30,566 nt of DNA from assembly GCA_032124015.1 (NCBI GenBank), contig JAQBEH010000154.1, positions 1-30,566 on the forward strand. Reading direction: 5' to 3'. The stretch is from DASRJG01 sp032124015. GTDB lineage: Bacteria > Acidobacteriota > Polarisedimenticolia > Polarisedimenticolales > DASRJG01. Position numbers and translations under genes: made by a program. Every line of letters begins with the position of its first letter. Positions within the stretch are counted from its first letter, which is position 1. Below are positions 24,749-30,566 of this stretch, piece after piece. Below the pieces are notes generated by a model. The model was not told where the DNA came from. It was given only the letters and a program-made list of their open reading frames with translations, and searched no databases.

Positions 24749-25699
24749 TTACTCGGGGCTCATCGCGAATACCGCGATCCCACGATTTCCAAGTTGAGAG
24801 ACGTAGAGCTTTCCGGCGGTCCCGACGGCGAGGCCGCCCGGCCAGTTCACCCGGCTCTTCACGTTGCCGTTCTGCCCGAACTCGCGGACGAAACCGAAGT
24901 CTTCGTCGAACACCATGACGACGTTTCGCAGCCGATCCGACACGATGATGTGACCGTTTCGGTCCGAGGCCACGTCGGCCACGATTCCGAAGTTCCCCGC
25001 GGCGGAGCCCACCTTGCCGAACGCGCGGGTGGTGCCGTCGGCGGCGACCACGTAGACCCGAAAGAGCGTGGGGATGGAGAAGATGACTGAGCCGGAAGGA
25101 TCGACGTCAAATCCTCGAATGCCGGTGTTCTCGCGGTCCTTGGATTCGACACCGGCCAGGTCGGCCAGATCGAGCTCGCGGAGGAACGATCCGTCGGTCG
25201 AGAACGAGGCGGCCATCATTTGCGTGGTGCTGGCGAGCCAGATCACGCCGGACCCCATCACCAGGCGGTTGGGGCTAAACGTCGCGAGGGCGTCGGGAAT
25301 CTCGAGCGCGACCGAATCCAGCGGCCGGCCGCGATAGTCGGCGCGACCGAGCGCCCAGGCGGCCCGACCGTCCGGGCCCAAGGGCGCGTAGATCAGCGTC
25401 AGCAGGTCGCCGTGCTCGTCGACCGCGAGGTCGAGGATCCGACCCTTCGCCGAATCCAGCGAGAACGAGTAGACCTGCATCCCGGTCCCGTTGAACACCC
25501 GGACGTCGTTGGCGAAGATCGTGTAGACCTCGTCATGGGACGGGTCGGCGACGACGGTTGCATCGGTATACGGGATCGTCCCCGTGAAGTCGGACAACTC
25601 GTAGAGGTGACCGACGCTGATCGGGCCGGAGGCCGCCGCCGACGCACAGACCGCCCCGAGAAGGGCGATCGTCACGGTGAGGCGGTTGGTCAGATTCAT
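24749..25699 (-). CDS. Exported NHL-type beta-propeller protein, first gene of the omcS operon (OscD-like candidate)
   Basis: This 316-residue protein has a signal peptide (LTVTIALLGAVCASAAASG). Repeated propeller blades follow: DPSHDEVYTIFANDVRVFNG, VDEHGDLLTLIYAPLG, VDPSGSVIFSIPTLFRVYVV, SDRNGHIIVSDRLRNVVMVF and GTAGKLYVSQLGNRGIAVFA. It lies directly upstream of the omcS-like gene (14 bases between) and follows a sigma-54-like promoter. A beta-propeller protein, OscD, is reported to maintain nanowire morphology in Geobacter. This gene is the best positional match among the three propellers in the window, but the assignment is inferred. No good ribosome binding site precedes the ATG, and a promoter element sits only a few bases upstream, so the message may be leaderless. 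Confidence 0.85.
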   Translation of the reverse strand: MNLTNRLTVTIALLGAVCASAAASGPISVGHLYELSDFTGTIPYTDATVVADPSHDEVYTIFANDVRVFNGTGMQVYSFSLDSAKGRILDLAVDEHGDLLTLIYAPLGPDGRAAWALGRADYRGRPLDSVALEIPDALATFSPNRLVMGSGVIWLASTTQMMAASFSTDGSFLRELDLADLAGVESKDRENTGIRGFDVDPSGSVIFSIPTLFRVYVVAADGTTRAFGKVGSAAGNFGIVADVASDRNGHIIVSDRLRNVVMVFDEDFGFVREFGQNGNVKSRVNWPGGLAVGTAGKLYVSQLGNRGIAVFAMSPE

Positions 25700-25711
25700 G
25701 CCCGTTAGTAA

Positions 25712-25727
25712 AGCAACCGTGATGCCA
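25712..25727 (-). promoter_or_regulatory. Sigma-54-like -24/-12 promoter of the omcS operon
   Basis: The minus strand reads TGGCAT-CACGG-TTGCT. The GG and GC dinucleotides are exactly ten bases apart and both boxes are close to the RpoN consensus TGGCAC-N5-TTGCW. The predicted transcription start is near 25701, only about two bases before the ATG, which would make the first gene leaderless. That is the main reason for caution. Confidence 0.5.
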
Positions 25728-25728
25728 C

Positions 25729-26274
25729 TTGAATACCCTAAATTCTAGACTTTTTGCCGGAATACCCGGCGCCGCGAGCAGTCGCCACAGCGCGTTTGGG
25801 TGAAATCCCCCAACTGCCTGCGTGATCCGGCGCACTGCGCATGGCATTCGAATGCGGACCAAACTAGACCGGTATCGCCGGCGCGCGGTCGGAGCGATGC
25901 TGTCCTGGCGCTGCTGTAGAAGCCGCAGCGTGGTCCGTCGGAGCGGCTGCCAAGCGACTTGCCGTTCCGGTTTTGTGCGTTGGCCTCCACAGGGTCATGG
26001 GCCTGGTGCCGGTGGACCGGGATTTTTCCGATCCGGCCGCGACCATCGGGTTACTCCTCCGCTGCGCTCTTCTCGTCCTCGCGGTGCGATACCGGCGCGT
26101 TCCGATCCTTGTCCTGTCCGTCGCCGTAGTCGTGCCGCCCATCCTTCGAGAAGGGCTCTGTTACGCGTTGTACAGTGCCGGCCGGATTCAAGAGGCGCTC
26201 TTGGCCTGCGGTTCAACTCGGCCCGCCGCGCCACCTGCGCTCGTCGGGTCCTTTCACGCAGTCTCTGGGTGGTT
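25729..26274. other. Gene-poor intergenic stretch between ccsBA and the omcS operon
   Basis: About 550 bases separate the ccsBA stop from the omcS-operon promoter, the longest non-coding gap in the window. Composition is less uniformly GC-rich than in the flanking genes. A plus-strand frame (ATG at 25997, ending 26338) encodes a hydrophobic 113-residue peptide with IGLLLRCALLVLAVRYRRV and PILVLSVAVVVPPIL, but it has no clear ribosome binding site and runs into the 3' end of ccsBA, so I do not call it. The gap could hold activator-binding sites for a sigma-54 promoter. I could not identify a clear inverted repeat for one. Confidence 0.5.
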
Positions 26275-28554
26275 TCACACAGCGTGGCGCCGTTCGGGGG
26301 CGCCAGGATCCCCATTCGTCCTCTGGTTTCGCCGATAGGCGACCCATCCGGCGGCGACGAAGACGACTTCCGCCAAGGCGACCCCGGCCATCCCGTTCAC
26401 CACCGACGAGCCGCCGAAACCGTACGAGTGGAGCCCGGCGGTGAGGACGAAATTCACGCCGAGATAGGTCATCAGAATCATCCAGAACGCCGCGATGCTG
26501 ATCGACGCGACGGCGAACGGGCCGATATAACGCTGGTGCCGCGCGTGCAGGATGGCGAGATAGGCCAGGAATGCGACGAGCGACCAGACCTCTTTGGGAT
26601 CCCAGCCCCAGTAGCGGCCCCACGAGGACGACGCCCAGACCGAGCCCGTGATGATGCCCGCGATCAGCAGGATCGATCCGATGTGGATGTACCAGTACAG
26701 CAGGTCGTTCATGCGGGCGACGAGATCCTGCCGTCTTGGGGCGAACAGGCCGATCCCGATTTGCATGTGCGCGAAGAGAACGCCCAGCGCCAAGACCGAG
26801 TAACTCACCATGATGATCGGCACGTGGATCGCGAGCCACGCGGTGTTGGCGAGCACCGGCGCCACCGGGTGGATGAAGCCGTCGATCGGGAGAAGGTCCG
26901 TCAGGGCCATCGTCAGCGCCGACATCGCGGCGGCGTTCAACACGACGAGGCGGTTGCGCAATACCGCAAACGCGATCAGCGCGAAGAACAAGACGCCCCA
27001 CGCCAGGAACAGGAGCGACTCGTACATGTTCGACGCCGGGATGCGCCCGGCGAGACTCCACCGGGTCCCGATCCCCCAGGTCATGACGGCGAAACCCGCG
27101 ATCAGCGCGACGAGCGAGGCCACATCCAGCCATCGCCGCTCTTTGCGCATCGCGAAGAGCGCGAGCACCATCCCCGTGAGAAGAACGATCCAGGCGATCC
27201 GTGTCGGCCGCACCGCGTTGTAGACCAACTCGCGTTCGATTGCTGCCCTTGTCGGGTACGAGGGGGCCGCGGATGGGGTGGCCGCGAGTCGGAGCATCTC
27301 GTCGATGGACGAGACGGGGAGAGTCGTCCACGCGCCGTTCGCCTCGGTGGGGTGCGGTACGACCGTCAGGTCCGACCTACGGAGGAAGCCCCACATCCGG
27401 CTCAGCCGACCGTCGAGTTTGCTCGCGGCAGCGAGCACGCCCGAGAGTTTCCCGCCGCCTTCCTCGGTCTCTTGCGCCCGCCGGACCAGGCCGACGAGGG
27501 CCTGCGAGCGGGCCAATTCGTCGAAGGTGGCGTACCCGGTTCCGGGCGGAAGGCCGAGCTCGTTTGCGAGCGCAACGCTTCCGATTTTGACCAGGGGCTG
27601 ATGGGCCCACTCTTCGGGGGTGACCACCCAGCCGATCACCATGCCGGTGGGGTCGAGACCTTGCCAGCGCGTTTGGCCGGTGACGTTCCACACGGCCTCG
27701 CGCGCCATCGTGTCGAGGGGCATGACGCGGCCGTCGTGTTGAACGGGGAGGCGCTTCAAGGTCTGGATTGTCGCCGGATCGGGCTCGGTGGCGGCGAAGA
27801 CCCGTGAGCCGCAAATTGCCAATCCAATCGCCAGAACGACGATTTTCCCGAGGACGCGGTGTTGCGAGATCCGCGTGCCAAGCACTGTGACCATTCCGAT
27901 CAAAAGCAGCGCGTAGCCCAAAAACACGATCGGCTGGCCGGGGTCCTTGGCAACGGCCAGGATCGTTTGATCGCGGTCGGGGGTCTGGTTGTAGCTGCTC
28001 TGGAAGAACCTCCAGCCGCCATACGACAGTTCTTGGTTCATCTGGATGACGGCGGGGGTGCTCTTGCCGTCCTTCGCGTCGACGACGACGACGCGAGAGC
28101 GGAACATGGCGGGGCGCATGGTGCCGGGATAGGTGTCGATCTCAAAAGAGTCGAGGCGCAGGCCGAACGGAAGGGCGACGATCTCGCCCGCTCGCGTTCC
28201 CTCCCGGGTGAACTGCTCCGACGTTTCGCCCTCCCAAATCGGCATGCGGCCTTCGACCTTCAAAAACTGCGTGACGGCCGCGCCCGCCAGGATGATCACG
28301 ATGGCGCTGTGCGTGAACAGGAACCCGGTGCGGCGCGCTCCCCAGGGCCAGTGATCGACGATCGACGCGACTACGTTGATCGCCAAGGCGGCCTCGAGCA
28401 GTTGGAACCACCAGGCGTAATAGACGAGCCGGCTCGCGGTTTCGGACCCCCTGGCCGATTCGACGATCGTCCCCGCCCCCATGATGGCGAGCAGGGCGAT
28501 CAGGAGCGTCACGGCGATCTTCATTGAGGCGAGGCGATGGACGAGCAGTCTCAC
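26275..28554 (-). CDS. ccsBA: Fused CcsBA (ResB-ResC) cytochrome c synthase, system II
   Basis: This protein of about 759 residues is embedded in the inner membrane. The N-terminal ResB/CcsB part has membrane helices (MKIAVTLLIALLAIMGAGTI, the GFLFTHSAIVIILAGAAV segment) and a periplasmic domain (MPIWEGETSEQF, SYGGWRFFQSSYNQTPDRD). A linker leads to the ResC/CcsA part, with the heme-handling WWD motif (WASSSWGRYWGWDPKEVWSL) and conserved membrane histidines (AIHVPIIMVSYSVL, AGLHSYGFGG). It exports heme and attaches it to CxxCH sites in the periplasm. The GTG at 28554 is preferred, since AGGAG lies six bases upstream; an in-frame GTG at 28572 is possible. It lies on the same strand as the omcS operon and can serve the roughly 50 heme sites encoded in this window. 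Confidence 0.94.
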   Translation of the reverse strand: MRLLVHRLASMKIAVTLLIALLAIMGAGTIVESARGSETASRLVYYAWWFQLLEAALAINVVASIVDHWPWGARRTGFLFTHSAIVIILAGAAVTQFLKVEGRMPIWEGETSEQFTREGTRAGEIVALPFGLRLDSFEIDTYPGTMRPAMFRSRVVVVDAKDGKSTPAVIQMNQELSYGGWRFFQSSYNQTPDRDQTILAVAKDPGQPIVFLGYALLLIGMVTVLGTRISQHRVLGKIVVLAIGLAICGSRVFAATEPDPATIQTLKRLPVQHDGRVMPLDTMAREAVWNVTGQTRWQGLDPTGMVIGWVVTPEEWAHQPLVKIGSVALANELGLPPGTGYATFDELARSQALVGLVRRAQETEEGGGKLSGVLAAASKLDGRLSRMWGFLRRSDLTVVPHPTEANGAWTTLPVSSIDEMLRLAATPSAAPSYPTRAAIERELVYNAVRPTRIAWIVLLTGMVLALFAMRKERRWLDVASLVALIAGFAVMTWGIGTRWSLAGRIPASNMYESLLFLAWGVLFFALIAFAVLRNRLVVLNAAAMSALTMALTDLLPIDGFIHPVAPVLANTAWLAIHVPIIMVSYSVLALGVLFAHMQIGIGLFAPRRQDLVARMNDLLYWYIHIGSILLIAGIITGSVWASSSWGRYWGWDPKEVWSLVAFLAYLAILHARHQRYIGPFAVASISIAAFWMILMTYLGVNFVLTAGLHSYGFGGSSVVNGMAGVALAEVVFVAAGWVAYRRNQRTNGDPGAPERRHAV

Positions 28555-28642
28555 GGTGGTCTCCTGGCCCACAGGAAGGCACGAATGGGCTGGAACCTCC
28601 CATCAGCAAGACGCGTTCCATACAACGATCAGGAGAAACGAA

Positions 28643-29011
28643 ATGGATTCCACCCCCATGACCATCGCACCCGAGGAGAGAACCCTCGCGGCGCTGACCC
28701 ACCTCTCAGGCCTAGCGGGTTACGTTATTCCGCTGGGCGGCGTCTTGGTGCCGATCATCATCTGGGCGGTCAAGAGCGACTCGAAGGTGATCTCCTCCAT
28801 CGCGAAGCAGGCCCTGATCCTGAACATCGTGGTGTTCGTGCTGATCGCGGGCACCTTCTTGTTGTGGCTGACGATCCTGCTGATTCCGCTTGCGATCGCC
28901 CTCTGGATTCTGCTGGCCCTCGCCGCGATCGCGCTCCCGATCGTGGGAGCGATCAAGGCCTTGGACGGCGTCTTTTACCGTTACCCCGTCGTGGGCGTGA
29001 ACCCCGCCTAG
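28643..29011 (+). CDS. DUF4870-like small membrane protein
   Basis: This 122-residue protein starts with the PEERTLAALTHLSGLAGYVIP region, typical of DUF4870/Tic20-like small membrane proteins. Three hydrophobic segments follow (about 20-42, 54-80 and 82-105), separated by the polar WAVKSDSKVISSIAKQALI loop, and it ends in ALDGVFYRYPVVGVNPA. AGGAG lies seven bases before the ATG. It is divergent from ccsBA (about 90 bases) and convergent with a small Cys-rich gene, sharing a CTAG stop overlap. The function of the family is not known. Confidence 0.85.
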   Translation: MDSTPMTIAPEERTLAALTHLSGLAGYVIPLGGVLVPIIIWAVKSDSKVISSIAKQALILNIVVFVLIAGTFLLWLTILLIPLAIALWILLALAAIALPIVGAIKALDGVFYRYPVVGVNPA

Positions 29012-29205
29012 TCGTTTCCGACCGGTCGAATCGGGGGTGGGAGCGGCAGCGCGCCCCGGGCATCGATGATCATCGCGCGTTCGCAAACCTGACAGTCCCG
29101 GCCCAGCGTCGGACACGGCACCCCGTCGGACTGCGCCTCGGCGCAACAGCGCGAAAGCTCGAAAAGGTCCAGGGACGATCCGGTCCGAATCGGCTTGTCG
29201 GCCAT
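29008..29205 (-). CDS. Small cysteine-rich protein
   Basis: This 65-residue protein has five cysteines (C20, C21, C31, C38 and C41 in SRCCAEAQSDGVPCPTLGRD and CQVCERA), which could bind zinc or an Fe-S cluster. The tail is Pro-rich (LPLPPPIRPVGND). The ATG is chosen because GGAGGTG lies four bases upstream; an in-frame ATG five codons earlier lacks that. It is divergent from the 2-oxoacid oxidoreductase gene and convergent with the DUF4870-like gene. No family is recognised. The strong ribosome binding site argues that it is real despite its size. Confidence 0.6.
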   Translation of the reverse strand: MADKPIRTGSSLDLFELSRCCAEAQSDGVPCPTLGRDCQVCERAMIIDARGALPLPPPIRPVGND

Positions 29206-29303
29206 GGGGCACCTCCCCACGTGGTCTACACCAAATCAATTGCTGACAAACGTACGAATAAGGGCCTCTGGAATAGACGGCGATGCCTGTCCGGTGACCC
29301 TCC

Positions 29304-29319
29304 TGGCTGTTACCTTGCA
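29304..29319 (+). promoter_or_regulatory. Sigma-54-like promoter before the 2-oxoacid oxidoreductase gene
   Basis: The sequence TGGCTG-TTACC-TTGCA has GG and GC ten bases apart, as required for RpoN. The -12 box is perfect and the -24 box departs only at its last two bases. The predicted start near 29330 gives a leader of about 33 bases containing the AAGGAGGA ribosome binding site at 29347-29354, which is a sensible geometry. Confidence 0.5.
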
Positions 29320-29362
29320 TTCCATTGCCTTCACGGCTTTCTCTCCAAGGAGGAAACTCCAC

Positions 29363-30526
29363 ATGACGCAAACCAGCGAACGGCCAAAACCGTTTTTGCT
29401 CCCTGAGTTTTGCAAGGGGTGTGGCCGCTGCATCGAGGCCTGCCCGAAGCACTGCATCACGATCGGGACCGAGATCAACCCCGCCACCGGCCTGACGCCG
29501 GTGCTGCTCAATCTCGAGCAGTGCAACGGTTGCGGCCTGTGCCTGTCGGCCTGTCCTGAGCCCTACGGCCTGGCGGCGACCCCCGCCGGTGCTGCGGACT
29601 ACGAGCTGCAAGATCCCGCGCACCTGTTCGGCAAGCGGAGGCAGGCCCCGGCCTCGGCCGAGACGATCGCCGATAGCCGGGTCGCGCTCACCGCCGCCGA
29701 GCCGCTCGTCATCAAGGGGACCTACGCGTCGGCGATCGGCGCGCTGCTCGCAGGGTGCCGCCACTTTTACGGCTACCCGATCACCCCGTCGACTGAGGGT
29801 GCCGAGCTGATGGCGAAGATCCTCCCGAAGCTCGACGGCGTTTTCCTGCAAGCGGTCAGCGAGACCGCGGCGGTCAACATGATGTACGGATGCTCGGGAG
29901 CGGGCTTGCGGTGCATGACGTTCACGTCGTCGCCCGGATTCAGCCTGATGCTCGAGGGGATCTCCTACATGATCGGGGCCGAGCTTCCGGGCGTTTTCGT
30001 CGACGTGATGCGGGGCGGTCCGGGCTTGGGAAACATCGGGCCCGAGCAATCCGACATCAAGCTCGCCTGCCGCGGCCTCGGACACGGCAACACGCAAGCG
30101 ATCGTGCTGGCGCCTTCGACCCCGCAAGAGATGCTCGACGTGACGATGCTCGCCTTCGAACTCACGTTCACCTATCGCAACCCGGTCGTCATCTTGGGCG
30201 ACGGCTATCTCGGACAGATGACCGGGAAGGTCTCGCTGCCGAAAGATCTCGTGAAGCCCGGCTTGCCGTCGTGGGCTGTCTTCGGCGACGCGGCGCATCG
30301 CGGGAATCTGATTTGCTCGATCTTCTTGGCCGAGGCCGACCTCGAAGCGCACAACGTTCACCTCAACGCGAAGTACGCGAAGATCAAAGAGAGCGAGCAA
30401 CGCGCCGACGCGTTCTTGTGCGACGACGCCGACGTCATCCTCGTCGCCTGCAACACTCCGGCGCAGATGGCGAAAGGTGCGGTGCGCGATCTGCGGTCCC
30501 GCGGAATCCGCGCCGGCCTTTTCTGA
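29363..30526 (+). CDS. 2-oxoacid:acceptor oxidoreductase alpha subunit with fused ferredoxin domain, interrupted by TGA
   Basis: The 387 residues before the stop contain an N-terminal 2x[4Fe-4S] ferredoxin domain (CKGCGRCIEACPKHC and CNGCGLCLSACPEPYG, residues about 17-75). The pyrimidine-binding domain of KorA/VorB-type alpha subunits follows (GTYASAIGALLAGCRHFYGY, PITPSTEGAELM, QAVSETAAVNMMYG, MRGGPGLGNIGPEQSDIKLA), and a second domain starts around residue 240. The enzyme oxidatively decarboxylates a 2-oxoacid with CoA and reduces ferredoxin. It ends at GIRAGLF-TGA, but the frame continues after the stop with PVTLWPFPIDALR. Homologues read GLFRPxTLWPFP here, so the TGA replaces a conserved Arg, consistent with a CGA to TGA change, a sequencing error or recoding. 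Other subunits would lie beyond the window. Confidence 0.88.
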   Translation: MTQTSERPKPFLLPEFCKGCGRCIEACPKHCITIGTEINPATGLTPVLLNLEQCNGCGLCLSACPEPYGLAATPAGAADYELQDPAHLFGKRRQAPASAETIADSRVALTAAEPLVIKGTYASAIGALLAGCRHFYGYPITPSTEGAELMAKILPKLDGVFLQAVSETAAVNMMYGCSGAGLRCMTFTSSPGFSLMLEGISYMIGAELPGVFVDVMRGGPGLGNIGPEQSDIKLACRGLGHGNTQAIVLAPSTPQEMLDVTMLAFELTFTYRNPVVILGDGYLGQMTGKVSLPKDLVKPGLPSWAVFGDAAHRGNLICSIFLAEADLEAHNVHLNAKYAKIKESEQRADAFLCDDADVILVACNTPAQMAKGAVRDLRSRGIRAGLF

Positions 30527-30566
30527 CCCGTCACCTTGTGGCCCTTCCCGATCGACGCGCTACGCC
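30524..30566 (+). pseudogene. Continuation of the 2-oxoacid oxidoreductase frame beyond the in-frame TGA
   Basis: The frame after the TGA encodes PVTLWPFPIDALR up to the window edge. This is the conserved C-terminal continuation of KorA/VorB-type proteins, so the stop is premature with respect to the family. Only 40 bases are visible after it. Confidence 0.75.

Noticed and set aside
25997..26338. Possible small hydrophobic membrane protein in the gap before the omcS operon
   Set aside because: There is no convincing ribosome binding site, the frame runs into the 3' end of ccsBA on the other strand, and no family resemblance is visible. The third-position composition is moderately coding-like, so it is kept only as a note.
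25822..27807. Long plus-strand open frame (over 600 codons)
   Set aside because: It is antisense to ccsBA, which has clear membrane helices and the WWD motif. The translation is Arg/Asp/Gly-rich without any domain, as expected for the opposite strand of a high-GC gene.
28712..30400. Long minus-strand open frame opposite the DUF4870-like and 2-oxoacid oxidoreductase genes
   Set aside because: It is antisense to two recognisable genes and itself gives low-complexity charged sequence with no motif.
30524..30526. TGA in the 2-oxoacid oxidoreductase gene as a second selenocysteine codon
   Set aside because: The family has Arg, not Cys or Sec, at this position, and I see no SECIS-like hairpin in the 40 bases that follow.

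Overview
The window is a gene-dense, high-GC bacterial chromosome segment. It comes from a Gram-negative (many outer-membrane proteins and two lipoproteins), anaerobic or facultatively anaerobic organism. The two-heme cytochrome of photosynthetic-reaction-centre type fused to a LolA-like tail suggests Acidobacteriota or a related deep phylum. That is an inference, because no rRNA or tRNA gene is visible.

Layout. (1) 1-4529: two overlapping family-4 glycosyltransferases (the second cut by the window edge), a zinc-ribbon protein, a diheme cytochrome, a STAS protein, a membrane hexapeptide acyltransferase and a small helical protein. (2) 4629-10564: a [NiFe]-hydrogenase maturation island. hypA and a MinD-type ATPase lie on the plus strand, and hypF, hypC, hypD and hypE on the minus strand. 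The HypA sequence and its ATPase partner look like the archaeal HypA/MinD-type HypB pair rather than the usual bacterial HypA/GTPase-HypB. A 28-bp-arm inverted repeat lies between the two halves. (3) 10617-11989: an outer-membrane barrel protein, convergent with a GrdB/PrdB-like selenoprotein whose in-frame UGA is followed by a perfect 8-bp SECIS-like hairpin.

(4) 12087-25699: the main system. A minus-strand operon encodes a beta-propeller protein, a clear homologue of the Geobacter hexaheme nanowire cytochrome OmcS, a lipoprotein beta-propeller, a large outer-membrane barrel with an inserted discoidin-like domain, two CsgG-like proteins and a two-domain parvulin-type chaperone. Convergent to it are genes for a 26-heme and a 16-heme cytochrome and another NHL propeller. 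This resembles the omcS-companion (osc) nanowire assembly cluster of Geobacter: folding, outer-membrane export and filament maintenance. It is preceded by a sigma-54-like promoter, and an intrinsic terminator lies just after omcS. (5) 26275-28554: a fused CcsBA (ResB-ResC) cytochrome c synthase, which could attach the roughly 50 c-hemes encoded here. (6) 28643-30566: a DUF4870-like membrane protein, a small Cys-rich protein, and a ferredoxin-fused 2-oxoacid oxidoreductase alpha subunit interrupted near its end by an in-frame TGA.

Together the genes suggest a cell that can oxidise H2 and 2-oxoacids and pass electrons through multiheme cytochromes to an extracellular acceptor along OmcS-type filaments. 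The individual families are read from sequence. The integrated physiology is inference.
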